A stretch of DNA of 57,252 nucleotides from Marinobacter caseinilyticus (GCF_011074955.1 NZ_WUQJ01000029.1:1-57252), one strand, 5' to 3'; positions 27,089 through 37,829 are shown, counted from the stretch's first letter. Notes: a model not told the origin generated them from the sequence alone. Numbers and translations: made by a program.

Positions 27089-28033
27089 ATGGAATTGAAT
27101 CCAGGTGAAAAATCGGCAAAGGAAGCCACTAAAACGAATCGGTCAGAACCTCTTCATGCGATGAGCATAGATGTTGAGGATTACTTCCACGTCGCAGCAC
27201 TGTCAGGGGTTATTCGTCCGGACCAGTGGCCATTGCTTCCATCTCGGGTAGAACAAAACACAGAGCGTCTGCTTGAGCTGTTCGCCGCGCACGATGTCAA
27301 AGCCACTTTCTTTGTACTCGGGTGGGTGGCTGAGCGGCACCCTCGGTTAATTCAGAAGCTGGCCGATCATGGCCATGAAATCGCATCCCACGGCTACAGC
27401 CACCAGCTGATTTACAACCAAAGTCCCGAAGTGTTTCGTGAAGAAACGGCCCGTTCCAAATCGATTCTCGAAGAACTTATTCAAAGGCCCGTACTGGGTT
27501 ACCGCGCCGCAAGCTACTCCATCACAAAAGACTCTATCTGGGCGTTAGACATACTCTCGGAGCTCGGTTTTACCTGGGATTCGAGCATTTTTCCGATACG
27601 TCACGACCGTTATGGCATTCCAGACTCGCCGTCAGCCCCCTATACGATAAAAACCGGTAACGGCCGCCCAATCAGAGAATTTCCGCTGACCACTGCCAAG
27701 ATTCTGGGCCTTTCCGTTCCGGCAGCAGGTGGTGGCTATTTCCGGCAGTTCCCCTATCCGCTATTCAAATATCTTTTCTATCGTGCTTCCGAGGGTGGCC
27801 TTAAACCACAGATGTTTTATCTGCACCCGTGGGAAATTGACCCAGAGCAGCCTCGTTACAACAACGCCAGCTGGTTTTCACGATTCCGACATTACACCAA
27901 CCTTGACCGGTGCTATGGCCGGCTCGAACGCTTACTGACCGATTTCAGATTCGGGACAGTGACGGAAAGCTATAATGCCTATGAGTCGGACAAAACCATT
28001 CTTCAAGCCAATGAAATGATCCGTTTGGCTTAG
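27089..28033 (+). CDS. Polysaccharide deacetylase with DUF3473 (TIGR03006-like)
   Basis: A NodB-fold deacetylase of about 314 residues, the type that recurs in exosortase A EPS loci. SIDVEDYFHV near residue 25 gives the catalytic acid pair, ATFFVLGWVAERHP the beta-strand core, IASHGYSHQL the metal-binding His pair, and GYRAASYSIT the arginine motif; MFYLHPWEIDPEQPR starts the DUF3473 tail. It has no signal peptide. ATG 27089 is preceded closely by GGAGGG, only two bases away; a TTG at 27095 would give better spacing, and a TTG at 27071 is also in frame, so the exact start is uncertain. It is followed 21 bases later by the ATPase gene; together they form the forward EPS unit. Confidence 0.9.
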   Translation: MELNPGEKSAKEATKTNRSEPLHAMSIDVEDYFHVAALSGVIRPDQWPLLPSRVEQNTERLLELFAAHDVKATFFVLGWVAERHPRLIQKLADHGHEIASHGYSHQLIYNQSPEVFREETARSKSILEELIQRPVLGYRAASYSITKDSIWALDILSELGFTWDSSIFPIRHDRYGIPDSPSAPYTIKTGNGRPIREFPLTTAKILGLSVPAAGGGYFRQFPYPLFKYLFYRASEGGLKPQMFYLHPWEIDPEQPRYNNASWFSRFRHYTNLDRCYGRLERLLTDFRFGTVTESYNAYESDKTILQANEMIRLA

Positions 28034-28054
28034 AGAAACAGATAGGAACTATCC

Positions 28055-29104
28055 ATGTATCTGGACTTCTTCGGGCTCCACAGACACCCTTTCCGGATCA
28101 CTCCGGAAGACGATTTCATCTATATGAGCCAGCAACACTCCAGGGCTTATGTCTATATGTCTTCCGCCATTTGGAGCTCCGAGGGATTTGTTGTCATCAG
28201 CGGGGAAATCGGCTCCGGCAAAACCACCCTGCTAAAGAAAACCATTCGCAACATGGAGGGTGACCTCAAATTATTGAACATTTCCTACACCAACCTTGAA
28301 TCCAAAGACCTGTTTGCACTTATCCTTCGCAAAGCGGGGCTTGAGATACAGGATCAAAGCAAGGTCGCGATGCTGTTCCAGATTACGGACTACCTGGAAA
28401 AAATGGCGGAAGCCGGCACACCGGTAGTATTGACCATTGATGAAGCACAGAACCTGACGAAGGAAAATCTTGAAGACATTCGCATGCTCACTGGCATGGA
28501 CAGCATGGGTGGGCCAGCGATGCGGGTCATCCTCCTTGGTCAGCCAGAACTCAAGGGCAGTGTAACGGCCATCCCCCAGCTGTCCCAGCGTGTGAAGCTT
28601 TTCTTCCACCTCGAAGGGCTCACAATGGCCGAGACGTCAGAATACATTGACTACCGCTTGCTCGTATCAGGCCACGGCGGGAATCGTTTATTTGACAATG
28701 AAACCGTTAAAGAGATTCATAAGGTCAGCAAAGGGATCCCACGGCTTATAAACAAGCTTTGCGATGGCATGTTGATGTGTGCTTACTCTGAAGACCGGCC
28801 GTTTATTGATCCTTATGACCTTAAAAGTATTCGCAGGGATCTTTTGGGAGAAACCTTGCCGGCGAAAACAGCGTCGCCTCGAAAACCAAAGGTCCAGCAA
28901 CCCCGAAAAACACCCTCAGCACGATCAACTGCTGCGATATCCAAGCCTGAAATGATGAACGCCCTGCTGCGCATCGCCGAAGCGCTTGAACGCATTGATG
29001 GCCGGCTTGACCAGATGCATTCCGACCGTTCAGACGACCGCAATCAGATTGGCAGTAGCGACAATGTGAAGCCACTGACGCATCCCCGAAGCAAAAACAC
29101 CTGA
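28055..29104 (+). CDS. ExeA/GspA-like AAA ATPase of XrtA-type EPS loci (TIGR03015-like)
   Basis: A 349-residue cytoplasmic ATPase. The opening MYLDFFGLHRHPFRITPEDD is diagnostic for ExeA-type proteins. Walker A is GEIGSGKTT (50-58), Walker B is VVLTIDEAQNL near 126-136, and the sensor/lid part has GIPRLINKLCDG near 229-240. After about residue 265 comes a Pro/Lys/Arg linker and a short helix LLRIAEALERIDGRLDQM, maybe an oligomerisation segment. Such ATPases accompany TIGR03006 deacetylases in exosortase A clusters; their role is unknown but may be assembly of the export machinery. It is the last forward gene of the EPS locus and ends 18 bases before convergent carB. Confidence 0.9.
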   Translation: MYLDFFGLHRHPFRITPEDDFIYMSQQHSRAYVYMSSAIWSSEGFVVISGEIGSGKTTLLKKTIRNMEGDLKLLNISYTNLESKDLFALILRKAGLEIQDQSKVAMLFQITDYLEKMAEAGTPVVLTIDEAQNLTKENLEDIRMLTGMDSMGGPAMRVILLGQPELKGSVTAIPQLSQRVKLFFHLEGLTMAETSEYIDYRLLVSGHGGNRLFDNETVKEIHKVSKGIPRLINKLCDGMLMCAYSEDRPFIDPYDLKSIRRDLLGETLPAKTASPRKPKVQQPRKTPSARSTAAISKPEMMNALLRIAEALERIDGRLDQMHSDRSDDRNQIGSSDNVKPLTHPRSKNT

Positions 29105-29122
29105 CTGACTGTTTACTTGGCG

Positions 29123-32100
29123 TTATTGGGTTTCCCCACCTTGGAGTTCCTGCAGGCACAGAATTTGATGGTCTGAGCCAAACCGAATGGCCCGTCCACA
29201 AGCCTCCCCGCCGGCGAGTGTTGTAACAATTGGCACTTTTGAACTCACCGCGGACTTGCGTAACTGCGATGATGCCGCGACAGTTGCCCGCCCATCACAC
29301 GTATTGATGATCAGTTGAATTTCACCATTCTTTATCGCATCCACCACATTTGGGCGACCTTCTTCGAGTTTATTTACCCGCCCTACCAGAAGGTTCCGCT
29401 GGGTCAGGTACTCACACGTCCCCGCAGTGCACAGCACCTGAAATCCGGCTTCGATAAAGCCTCGTGCTACCGCCACAATGGCTGGCTTGTCTTCATCCCG
29501 TACCGAGATAAACACCGTTCCCGATTCCGGCAGGTACTCTCCCGCCGCCATTTCAGCCTTGGCAAAAGCTTCATCAAACGTACGGGCAATGCCCATCACC
29601 TCACCCGTGGACTTCATTTCCGGCCCGAGAATCGGATCAACGGCTGGAAACTTATTAAACGGGAACACCGATTCCTTGACTGAAAAATAAGAAGGCACAC
29701 GTTCCCTGGTGAAGCATTGATCCGCAAGCGACAAGCCAACCATTGTCCGGGCTGCCACTTTGGCCAGCGAGCACCCAATGGCCTTGGATACAAACGGCAC
29801 GGTCCGTGATGCTCGCGGATTGACCTCGATCACATAGACCGTATCGTCCTGCCAGGCCAACTGGACATTCATCAGTCCAACAACGTCCAGCTCAACAGCC
29901 ATTTTTCGAACGGCATCACGCATCTGATCCTGAACTCGTTGTGGCAAGGAGTATGGCGGTAGCGAACAGGCAGAATCACCAGAATGCACTCCTGCCTGCT
30001 CAATATGTTGCATGATGCCGCCAATCACGACGTCCGTGCCGTCGCAAATGGCATCAATATCAACTTCGATCGCCGCATTCAGAAAGCGGTCCAGCAGGAC
30101 CGGACTGTCGTTCGAAACCAGCACAGCGTGGTGCATGTAGCGAACCAGTTCCTCCTCATCGTAGACAATCTCCATCGCGCGGCCACCCAACACGTACGAG
30201 GGTCGTACCACCAGAGGGTAGCCTATTTGCCTGGCCGCCAAGACCCCTTCTTCGAAGCTGCGCACGGTGGCGTTTTCAGGCTGCACCAAACCCAGACGAC
30301 GGATCATCTGTTGAAAGCGTTCCCGGTCTTCGGCCCTGTCAATCGCATCCGGACTGGTTCCGATGATTGGCACGCCTGCCAGCTCCAAGCCTCTGGCCAG
30401 CTTCAGGGGCGTCTGGCCACCGTATTGAACAATCACCCCTTTGGGTTGCTCCACATGGATGATTTCGAGCACATCTTCCAGCGTGATGGGCTCAAAATAG
30501 AGGCGGTCCGAGGTATCGTAGTCGGTGGATACTGTTTCGGGATTGCAGTTGATCATGATCGTTTCATAACCATCTTCACGCATAGCAAGTGCGGCATGAA
30601 CGCAACAGTAGTCAAACTCTATACCTTGGCCAATGCGGTTAGGCCCCCCCCCAATCACCACAATTTTCTCCCGAGTCGACGGGTTGGCCTCACACGCCTG
30701 TTCGTAGGTGGAGTAGAGGTAGGCCGTGCTGGCGGCAAACTCCGCTGCGCAGGTGTCGACGCGCTTATACACGGGGCGGATTCCGAGTTCATGGCGCAGG
30801 CTGCGGACACTGGTTTCGGAAATGCCCATTAATTTGGACAGCCGGGCATCCGAGAATCCTTTGCGTTTGAGCCTGAACAGACAATCCTTGCCAATGTCAG
30901 CATTGCCTGTGGCTTTAAGCGCGAGTTCTTCGTCGATCAGGTCGGCTATCTGGACCAGATACCAAGGGTCTACCCTCGTGTACCGATGCACCTCCGCCAC
31001 GCTCATGCCCGCTCGAAAGGCATCGCCAATGTACCAAATGCGCTCCGCACCGGGGACACTCAGCTCTCTGGTCAGGATTTCCCGGCTATCCTCGGCAGTG
31101 AGCGCCAGTTTCTCATCAAACCCGTCCGAACCCACTTCCAATCCGCGCAACGCCTTTTGAATGGATTCCTGGAAGGTTCGGCCAATGGCCATTACCTCAC
31201 CGACGGACTTCATTTGAGTGGTCAGCCGGGCGTCGGCCTGGGGAAATTTTTCAAAAGTGAAACGCGGTATTTTGGTAACAACATAGTCCAAGGCGGGCTC
31301 GAATGAAGCCGGGGTAACGCCTCCGGTAATTTCATTGCGCAACTCATCAAGGGTGAAACCCACCGCCAACTTCGCGGCGATCTTGGCAATGGGGAAACCG
31401 GTGGCCTTGGAGGCCAGTGCGGAAGACCGTGAAACCCGTGGGTTCATTTCGATCACCACCATGCGCCCGGTCTCCGGATCTATCCCAAATTGAACATTGG
31501 AACCGCCGGTTTCAACGCCAATTTCGCGCAACACCGCCAATGCGGCATTGCGCATAATTTGATACTCCCTGTCCGTGAGCGTTTGCGCCGGGGCGACGGT
31601 AATTGAGTCACCCGTATGGACACCCATGGCATCGAAGTTTTCGATGGTACAGACAATAATGCAGTTGTCTGCACAATCACGAACCACTTCCATCTCATAC
31701 TCTTTCCATCCGATCAGTGACTCGTCGATGAGCAATTCACTGGTGGGTGAAAGGTCCAGCCCGCGAGTACAGATCTCTTCAAACTCATCCCGATTGTAAG
31801 CAATACCACCACCCGATCCGCCCATGGTGAATGAGGGACGGATAATGCACGGATACCCAATATCCGTCGAGGCGACCCAGGCTTCGTCCATTGAATGCGC
31901 AATGGTCGCTCGTGGGCACTCCAGGCCAATCGCTTTCATGGCTTGTATAAAGCGCTCCCGATCCTCAGCTTTGTCAATGGTTTTGGCGTTGGCGCCGATC
32001 ATTTCCACACCAAACCGGATCAGGACACCCTCTCGTTCCAGGTCCAGTGCACAATTCAATGCTGTTTGCCCACCCATGGTGGGCAACAAGGCATCCGGGC

Positions 32101-32344
32101 GTTCTTTTTCGATGATCTTGGCGACGGTTTTCCAGTTGATTGGTTCAATGTAGGTGGCATCGGCCATCACCGGGTCCGTCATGATGGTCGCTGGATTGGA
32201 ATTAACCAAAATGACCCGGTAACCCTCTTGCCGTAACGCCTTGCAGGCCTGGGCCCCGGAGTAGTCGAATTCGCACGCCTGCCCAATGACAATGGGACCT
32301 GCGCCGATAATGAGTATGCTTTTTATATCCGTGCGCTTTGGCAT
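29123..32344 (-). CDS. carB: Carbamoyl-phosphate synthase large subunit
   Basis: A 1073-residue CarB of normal length. It makes carbamoyl phosphate from bicarbonate, ammonia (from CarA) and 2 ATP, for arginine and pyrimidine synthesis. Both ATP-grasp halves are complete: [17 protein letters not shown] near 14, [16 protein letters not shown] near 167, [20 protein letters not shown] near 297, and the duplicates [17 protein letters not shown] near 564, [16 protein letters not shown] near 707 and [20 protein letters not shown] near 839. The C-terminal allosteric domain follows. It is odd that carA is not adjacent: upstream, 75 bases away, is prpD, and there is no obvious terminator between, so carB may be read with the prp operon. 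See finding on a link to the carbamoyltransferase. Confidence 0.96.
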   Translation of the reverse strand: MPKRTDIKSILIIGAGPIVIGQACEFDYSGAQACKALRQEGYRVILVNSNPATIMTDPVMADATYIEPINWKTVAKIIEKERPDALLPTMGGQTALNCALDLEREGVLIRFGVEMIGANAKTIDKAEDRERFIQAMKAIGLECPRATIAHSMDEAWVASTDIGYPCIIRPSFTMGGSGGGIAYNRDEFEEICTRGLDLSPTSELLIDESLIGWKEYEMEVVRDCADNCIIVCTIENFDAMGVHTGDSITVAPAQTLTDREYQIMRNAALAVLREIGVETGGSNVQFGIDPETGRMVVIEMNPRVSRSSALASKATGFPIAKIAAKLAVGFTLDELRNEITGGVTPASFEPALDYVVTKIPRFTFEKFPQADARLTTQMKSVGEVMAIGRTFQESIQKALRGLEVGSDGFDEKLALTAEDSREILTRELSVPGAERIWYIGDAFRAGMSVAEVHRYTRVDPWYLVQIADLIDEELALKATGNADIGKDCLFRLKRKGFSDARLSKLMGISETSVRSLRHELGIRPVYKRVDTCAAEFAASTAYLYSTYEQACEANPSTREKIVVIGGGPNRIGQGIEFDYCCVHAALAMREDGYETIMINCNPETVSTDYDTSDRLYFEPITLEDVLEIIHVEQPKGVIVQYGGQTPLKLARGLELAGVPIIGTSPDAIDRAEDRERFQQMIRRLGLVQPENATVRSFEEGVLAARQIGYPLVVRPSYVLGGRAMEIVYDEEELVRYMHHAVLVSNDSPVLLDRFLNAAIEVDIDAICDGTDVVIGGIMQHIEQAGVHSGDSACSLPPYSLPQRVQDQMRDAVRKMAVELDVVGLMNVQLAWQDDTVYVIEVNPRASRTVPFVSKAIGCSLAKVAARTMVGLSLADQCFTRERVPSYFSVKESVFPFNKFPAVDPILGPEMKSTGEVMGIARTFDEAFAKAEMAAGEYLPESGTVFISVRDEDKPAIVAVARGFIEAGFQVLCTAGTCEYLTQRNLLVGRVNKLEEGRPNVVDAIKNGEIQLIINTCDGRATVAASSQLRKSAVSSKVPIVTTLAGGEACGRAIRFGSDHQILCLQELQGGETQ

Positions 32345-32419
32345 GGGTTATCCAGCAACAATCCAGAAGTGAATGCCTATCCACCCAATCAAACTACCGT
32401 ACCGAATTAATCCTTTGAT

Positions 32420-33904
32420 TCAGATAACAAAAAGTGAAACAAAGTCTTGGACCGGCGTTTCTTCCAGGCGTTTTTGGTCTTTGCATACAGACCAGATTTC
32501 ATCGCACCGCTGCCCGGCAAAACGCGTCATCAGGTTATTTCTGAATTTGTCTTCCAACAGTGGGATACCGTCCACCCGACGTCGACGATGGCCAATCGGA
32601 TACTCAACCGCCACTTTGTCGGTACTGCTGCCATCAAGGAAAAAGACCTGAATGGCGTTGGCAATAGAGCGTTTGTCGGCCTCCAGATACTCTTTTGTGT
32701 ACCCCTCGTCTTCGACAACCTCCATTTTATCGCGAAGTTCGTCGATGATCGGATTCGCAGCATGGAAACTGTCTTCGTACTGCTCAGCGATCAAGTTACC
32801 GAATATCAGCGGAACAGCCGTCATGTACTGCAAACAGTGGTCTCGATCCGCCGCATTCGCAAGCTTGCCCACTTTGGAGATGATCCGAATTGCCGACTCA
32901 TGGGTGGTGATGACAATTCTATCAATCTCCTGAAGGCGGTCTTTCACGACCGGATGCAGGATCACGGCCGCTTCTGCCGCTGTTTGTGCATGAAACTCGG
33001 CGGGAAAGGAAATCTTGAACAGTACATTTTCCATTACGTAGCTGCCAAACGCCTGGGGTAGAGAAAACTGGCGTTTATCGACCGGCTTCAAGGCCTGATC
33101 TTTGTTGGTCTTGCTGAACAACACATCGTAGAAGCCCCACTGCGGCGCTGTCAGGACTCCGGGTATGCCCATTTCTCCCCGCATGGCGATATCCGCCAGG
33201 CGGACGGCCCTTGATGTTGCGTCGCCGGCCGCCCAGGACTTGCGTGATCCGGCATTCGGCGCGTGGCGATAGGTGCGCAGGGATTGGCCATCAACCCAGG
33301 CATGGGATAGCGCCGACAGCAGTTGTTCGCGATTGGCACCCATGAGTTTGGCGGTCACCGCCGTAGACGCCACCTTTACCAGTACGACATGGTCCAGGCC
33401 AACGCGGTTGAAGGAGTTCTCCAGCGCCAGCACGCCCTGAATTTCGTGGGCCATGATCATGCATTCCAGCACCTGGCGCATGGTCAAAGGCGACTTGCCG
33501 TCTGCCACACGCCGCTGGGAAAGATGATCGGCGATCGCCAGAATGCCGCCTAAATTATCAGAGGGGTGACCCCATTCAGCCGCCAGCCAAGTGTCGTTAT
33601 AGTCCAGCCACCGGACAATACAGCCAATATCCCAGGCCGCTTTAACAGGATCGAGACGAAAGGACGTACCAGGTACTCGGGCGCCATGGGGCACCACCGT
33701 TCCCTCAACCAGGGGTCCAAGGTGCTTGGTGCACTCCGGAAACCGAAGAGCCAGCAAACCGCAACCAAGGGTATCGATCAGGCAATTGCGCGCGGTATCC
33801 CATGCTTCGGGACTGTCGATCCTATAGGTCAGGACGTAGTCAGCAATGTGCTGCAAAACATCGTCGTAGTCGGGACGTTCATTCAAATCAAACGTTGCGG
33901 ACAT
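32420..33904 (-). CDS. prpD: 2-methylcitrate dehydratase
   Basis: A 494-residue MmgE/PrpD protein that dehydrates 2-methylcitrate to 2-methyl-cis-aconitate in the methylcitrate cycle. Conserved segments are present: [20 protein letters not shown] near residue 36, [21 protein letters not shown] near 98 (with the D-x-ND-T and H of the active-site region), GVDHVV-like [32 protein letters not shown] and [16 protein letters not shown] strong AGGAGGAG-like ribosome site lies eight bases before ATG 33904. It is the last prp gene. This operon also has acnD-prpF, a second route for the same step; both coexist in Pseudomonas-type prp operons. Confidence 0.95.
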   Translation of the reverse strand: MSATFDLNERPDYDDVLQHIADYVLTYRIDSPEAWDTARNCLIDTLGCGLLALRFPECTKHLGPLVEGTVVPHGARVPGTSFRLDPVKAAWDIGCIVRWLDYNDTWLAAEWGHPSDNLGGILAIADHLSQRRVADGKSPLTMRQVLECMIMAHEIQGVLALENSFNRVGLDHVVLVKVASTAVTAKLMGANREQLLSALSHAWVDGQSLRTYRHAPNAGSRKSWAAGDATSRAVRLADIAMRGEMGIPGVLTAPQWGFYDVLFSKTNKDQALKPVDKRQFSLPQAFGSYVMENVLFKISFPAEFHAQTAAEAAVILHPVVKDRLQEIDRIVITTHESAIRIISKVGKLANAADRDHCLQYMTAVPLIFGNLIAEQYEDSFHAANPIIDELRDKMEVVEDEGYTKEYLEADKRSIANAIQVFFLDGSSTDKVAVEYPIGHRRRRVDGIPLLEDKFRNNLMTRFAGQRCDEIWSVCKDQKRLEETPVQDFVSLFVI

Positions 33905-33954
33905 GACTTGTCTCCTCCTTCACCAATAGTGACTGCCTCTTACACAAAGGTAGT

Positions 33955-35133
33955 CTAGAACGCGTCTCCCGGCACGCGCACCCAGCCCTCCATCAATATT
34001 CTTGCACTACGACTCATGATGGCTTTGGTCACCACCCATTCGTTGCTATGTTGCGTGGCTTCGGCGCCCACTCGCAAACTGCCCGAAGGGTGTCCGAAAC
34101 AGACCGACTGGCGATCCCCGCCGCCGGCCGCGAGATTGACCAAAGTGCCAGGAATCGCGGCTGCGGTGCCAATGGCAACGGCCGCCGTCCCCATCATGGC
34201 ATGGTGCAGCTTACCCATGGACAGCGCCCTTACCAGCAGGTCAATGTCGGTGCTGGTTATTGCTTTACCACTCGACGACACATAGCCCTCAGGCGGCGCC
34301 ACAAACGCAACCTTGGGCGTATGCTGTCGGCCCTCCACCTCATCCACATGCTCGATCAGTCCCATCCGAACAGCGCCGTGAGCCCGAATTCGTTCAAACA
34401 TCGCCAGCGCCTGAGGATCCTCGTTGATTGCCCCCTGCAGCTCCGTTCCGGTGTACCCAATGTCAGCGGCATTGACAAAGACGGTCGGAATGCCAGCGTT
34501 GATCATGGTGGCTTTCAGTTGGCCGATGCCGGGCACTTCAAGGTCGTCGACCAGGTTACCGGTGGGAAACATCGCACCGTCGCCATCGGCCGGATCAATG
34601 AATTCAACCGCCACCTCCGCTGCGGGGAAAGTGACACCGTCCAGTTCAAAGTCGCCGGTTTCCTGTACTTTGCCATCGGTCATTGGGACCCGGGCAATAA
34701 TGGTCTTTTTGATGTTGGCCTGCCAGATGCGCACCGTGGCGATTCCGTTCCGGGGGATAAGGCTTGCATCCATCAGGCCACTGTTGATGGCAAAAGCGCC
34801 AACGGCAGCGGTCAGATTGCCGCAGTTACCGCTCCAGTCGACAAACGGCTTGTCGATTGACACCTGACCGAACAAATAATCGACGTCGTGGTCCGGTTGA
34901 GTGCTTGCGGACAGGATCACGGTCTTGCTGGTACTGGAAGTCGCGCCCCCCATACCGTCTGTCTGCTTACCGTAGGGATCAGGACTGCCAATCACCCGCA
35001 GGAGCAGCGCATCTCTTGCGGCACCCGCCTGTTGCGCCACCTCGGGTAGATCGCTGAGATTGAAAAAGACACCCTTGCTGGTACCGCCGCGCATATAGGT
35101 GGCGGGAACTCTTATTTGGGGTACGTGTGCCAT
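33955..35133 (-). CDS. prpF: 2-methylaconitate cis-trans isomerase
   Basis: A 392-residue PrpF that isomerises the AcnD product (2-methyl-trans-aconitate) to the cis form. It has a diaminopimelate epimerase-like double domain: RVPATYMRGGTSKGVFFNL at the N-terminus, GMGGATSSTSKTVIL near 60-75, VDWSGNCGNLTAAVGAFAI with the likely catalytic Cys, GIPTVFVNAADIGY and the late CFGHPSGSLRVG. I chose ATG 35133: GAGGAAG lies a few bases upstream, and the longer TTG reading at 35145 starts inside acnD. The gap to acnD is 8 bases. PrpF and AcnD always occur together, as here. Confidence 0.94.
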   Translation of the reverse strand: MAHVPQIRVPATYMRGGTSKGVFFNLSDLPEVAQQAGAARDALLLRVIGSPDPYGKQTDGMGGATSSTSKTVILSASTQPDHDVDYLFGQVSIDKPFVDWSGNCGNLTAAVGAFAINSGLMDASLIPRNGIATVRIWQANIKKTIIARVPMTDGKVQETGDFELDGVTFPAAEVAVEFIDPADGDGAMFPTGNLVDDLEVPGIGQLKATMINAGIPTVFVNAADIGYTGTELQGAINEDPQALAMFERIRAHGAVRMGLIEHVDEVEGRQHTPKVAFVAPPEGYVSSSGKAITSTDIDLLVRALSMGKLHHAMMGTAAVAIGTAAAIPGTLVNLAAGGGDRQSVCFGHPSGSLRVGAEATQHSNEWVVTKAIMSRSARILMEGWVRVPGDAF

Positions 35134-35141
35134 AGCCTTCC

Positions 35142-37736
35142 TCAAGCAACCGCTTCAGATTCAAGAAAATCTTGGGCAAAGCGCTGCAGTACGCCGCCCG
35201 CTTCGTAGATGGACAGTTCTTCCGCCGTATCCAGGCGACAGGTCACTGCAACCTCAAGATGTTCTCCGTCCTGCCGGTGAATGACCAGCGTCAGAGTGGC
35301 GCCGGGGGTAAAGTCGCCAACGACATCGTAGGTCTCGGTACCATCAAGTCCCAGAGTTTTACGAGTGGTCCCGGATTCAAACTCCAGCGGCATCACGCCC
35401 ATGCCCACGAGGTTGGTACGGTGGATACGCTCAAAACCCTCGGCCACAATGGCCTCTACTCCGGCCAGCCGGACGCCCTTCGCAGCCCAGTCCCGGGATG
35501 AACCCTGGCCGTAGTCAGCGCCTGCAACGATGATTAAGGGCTGTTTCCGCTCCATGTAGGTCTCAATGGCTTCCCACATGCGCGTCACCTTGCCCTCAGG
35601 CTCAATACGGGCGAACGAACCTTGCTTAATCTCACCCTTGTCCAGCACCATTTCATTCAACAGCTTTGGATTGGCAAACGTGGCCCGCTGAGCCGTGAGA
35701 TGGTCCCCACGGTGGGTCGCGTAGGAGTTAAAGTCTTCCTCCGGCAACCCCATTTTGTCGAGATATTCGCCGGCGGCGCTGTCCAGCATGATCGCATTCG
35801 AGGGTGACAGGTGATCCGTGGTGATGTTGTCCCCCAGCACCGCCAGTGGACGCATATCTTTCAATGAACGCTCCCCTGCCAGCGCACCTTCCCAATAGGG
35901 CGGACGTCGGATGTAAGTGCTCTGCGGACGCCATTCATACAGCGGCTCAATCTGTGCCTGGGTGTCCCGGGTAATGTCGAACATCGGAATATAGACGTCG
36001 CGGTATTGCTGTGGCTTCACGCTCGCCTTTACGATGGCATCAATCTCCTCATCGCTCGGCCAGATGTCTTTCAGCGTGATTGGGTTGCCCTCCTGGTCAG
36101 TGCCCAGAGCGTCCTTTTCAATGTCAAAACGAATGGTGCCGGCAATGGCATAGGCCACCACCAACGGCGGCGAAGCCAGGAACGCCTGCTTGGCGTAAGG
36201 GTGAATACGGCCATCGAAATTTCGGTTACCCGACAGCACTGCCGTCGAGTACAAGTCGCGCTCGACCAGTTCCTTCTGAATCACCGGATCCAGCGCACCG
36301 CTCATGCCGTTACACGTGGTACAGGCGAACGCCACGACACCAAACCCAAGGCTTTCGAGCTCAGACAGCAGATTGGCCTCTTCCAGGTACATCTTTACGG
36401 TCTTGGAACCCGGCGCCAGGGACGATTTTACCCAAGGCTTTCGGGTCAGGCCGAGCTTGTTGGCATTCCGGGCGATTAACCCTGCCGCCACCATGTTACG
36501 GGGGTTACTGGTGTTGGTGCAGCTGGTGATGGCGGCGATAATGACGGCCCCGTCCGGCATCTTACCCGGTTCGTTCTCCACCTTGCCGGCGATGCCTCGG
36601 GCTGCCAGTTCGGAGGTGGGCAAACGAGCATGAGGGTTGGACGGCCCCGCCAGTGTCCGGCTGACCGAGGACAGGTCAAACGTCAATACACGCTCGTATT
36701 CCGCGTCTTTCAGGCTATCCGCCCACAGACCGGTGTGCTTGGCGAACTGCTCAACCAGTTGCACCTGGTCGTCGTCACGGCCAGTGAGCTTCAGGTAATC
36801 AATAGTCTGCTCATCAATGTAGAACATCGCCGCCGTGGCGCCATACTCCGGTGTCATGTTTGAGATGGTGGCGCGATCACCTACCGTCAGCCTGGAGGCG
36901 CCTTCGCCGTAGAATTCCAGATAAGCACCCACCACGCGCTCTTTACGCAGGAACTCCGTCAACGCCAGGACCAGATCGGTGCTGGTGATACCCGGCTGAA
37001 TGCGGCCAGTGAGCTCCACGCCTACGATGTCCGGTAGGCGCATATAAGAGGCTCGACCAAGCATCACACTCTCGGCTTCAAGGCCACCGACACCTATGGA
37101 GATGACGCCTAGCGCGTCCACCATTGGCGTATGACTGTCGGTACCCACACAGGTATCCGCGAACGCGACCCGATCCAGAACCTGAACCACCGGCGACATC
37201 TTCTCCAGATTGATCTGGTGCATAATGCCATTACCCGGAGGGATTACGTCCACGTTTTTAAACGCGGTTTTAGTCCAGTTGATGAAATGAAAACGATCAT
37301 CGTTGCGACGGTCTTCAATGCTTCGGTTTTTCTCAAAGGCATCTGTTTCGAAACCGGCGTGTTCCACCGCCAGCGAATGGTCCACAATCAACTGGGTTGG
37401 CACCACCGGATTTACCTTCGCAGGATCGCCCCCTTTCGCGGCAATAGCATCCCGCAAACCCGCCAAATCGACCAGCGCAGTCTGACCGAGAATGTCATGA
37501 CAGACGACGCGGGCCGGAAACCACGGAAAATCCAGGTCGCGTTTGCGTTCAATGAACTGTTTCAGAGCGTCTGTGAGCAACGCAGGATCGCACCGACGCA
37601 CAAGATTTTCGGCCAACACCCGTGAGGTGTACGGTAGCCTGTCATACGCTCCAGGCTGGATGTCATTCACGGCAGTGCGCGTATCAAAATAATCCAGGTC
37701 AGTGCCGGGCAACGATTTGCGATAATCAGTATTCAT
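35142..37736 (-). CDS. acnD: 2-methylcitrate dehydratase, Fe/S-dependent AcnD type
   Basis: An 864-residue aconitase-superfamily enzyme acting with PrpF in the methylcitrate cycle. The 4Fe-4S ligands are visible in ITSCTNTSNPRNMVAAGL near 410-427 and FACTTCNGMSG near 477-487. Other aconitase signatures are VDSHTPMVDALGVI-like GTDSHTPMVDALGVISIG and, in the swivelling domain, ADYGQGSSRDWAAKG near 759. Length and close linkage to prpF mark it as AcnD, not housekeeping AcnA. Start ATG has only a weak ribosome site. It follows prpC by 93 bases in the operon. Confidence 0.95.
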   Translation of the reverse strand: MNTDYRKSLPGTDLDYFDTRTAVNDIQPGAYDRLPYTSRVLAENLVRRCDPALLTDALKQFIERKRDLDFPWFPARVVCHDILGQTALVDLAGLRDAIAAKGGDPAKVNPVVPTQLIVDHSLAVEHAGFETDAFEKNRSIEDRRNDDRFHFINWTKTAFKNVDVIPPGNGIMHQINLEKMSPVVQVLDRVAFADTCVGTDSHTPMVDALGVISIGVGGLEAESVMLGRASYMRLPDIVGVELTGRIQPGITSTDLVLALTEFLRKERVVGAYLEFYGEGASRLTVGDRATISNMTPEYGATAAMFYIDEQTIDYLKLTGRDDDQVQLVEQFAKHTGLWADSLKDAEYERVLTFDLSSVSRTLAGPSNPHARLPTSELAARGIAGKVENEPGKMPDGAVIIAAITSCTNTSNPRNMVAAGLIARNANKLGLTRKPWVKSSLAPGSKTVKMYLEEANLLSELESLGFGVVAFACTTCNGMSGALDPVIQKELVERDLYSTAVLSGNRNFDGRIHPYAKQAFLASPPLVVAYAIAGTIRFDIEKDALGTDQEGNPITLKDIWPSDEEIDAIVKASVKPQQYRDVYIPMFDITRDTQAQIEPLYEWRPQSTYIRRPPYWEGALAGERSLKDMRPLAVLGDNITTDHLSPSNAIMLDSAAGEYLDKMGLPEEDFNSYATHRGDHLTAQRATFANPKLLNEMVLDKGEIKQGSFARIEPEGKVTRMWEAIETYMERKQPLIIVAGADYGQGSSRDWAAKGVRLAGVEAIVAEGFERIHRTNLVGMGVMPLEFESGTTRKTLGLDGTETYDVVGDFTPGATLTLVIHRQDGEHLEVAVTCRLDTAEELSIYEAGGVLQRFAQDFLESEAVA

Positions 37737-37829
37737 GGCAAAAGCTCAATCTATTGGGGGTCAACAGGACGATATCGGGCGCAAAACAGGAACGCCGCAG
37801 GGCAACGCCTGCGACTCACCAGAGTTTGA

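Noticed and set aside
29953..29966. An ops/JUMPstart-like GGCGGTAGCGAAC sequence
   Set aside because: It lies inside carB coding sequence, opposite to its reading, and is not upstream of a polysaccharide operon; the last bases differ from the consensus.
29984..30832. A long open frame opposite carB
   Set aside because: It mirrors a high-complexity conserved gene, has no ribosome site, and its product is Arg/His/Gln-rich noise. Similar shadows opposite prpD, prpF and the transglutaminase gene were also dropped.
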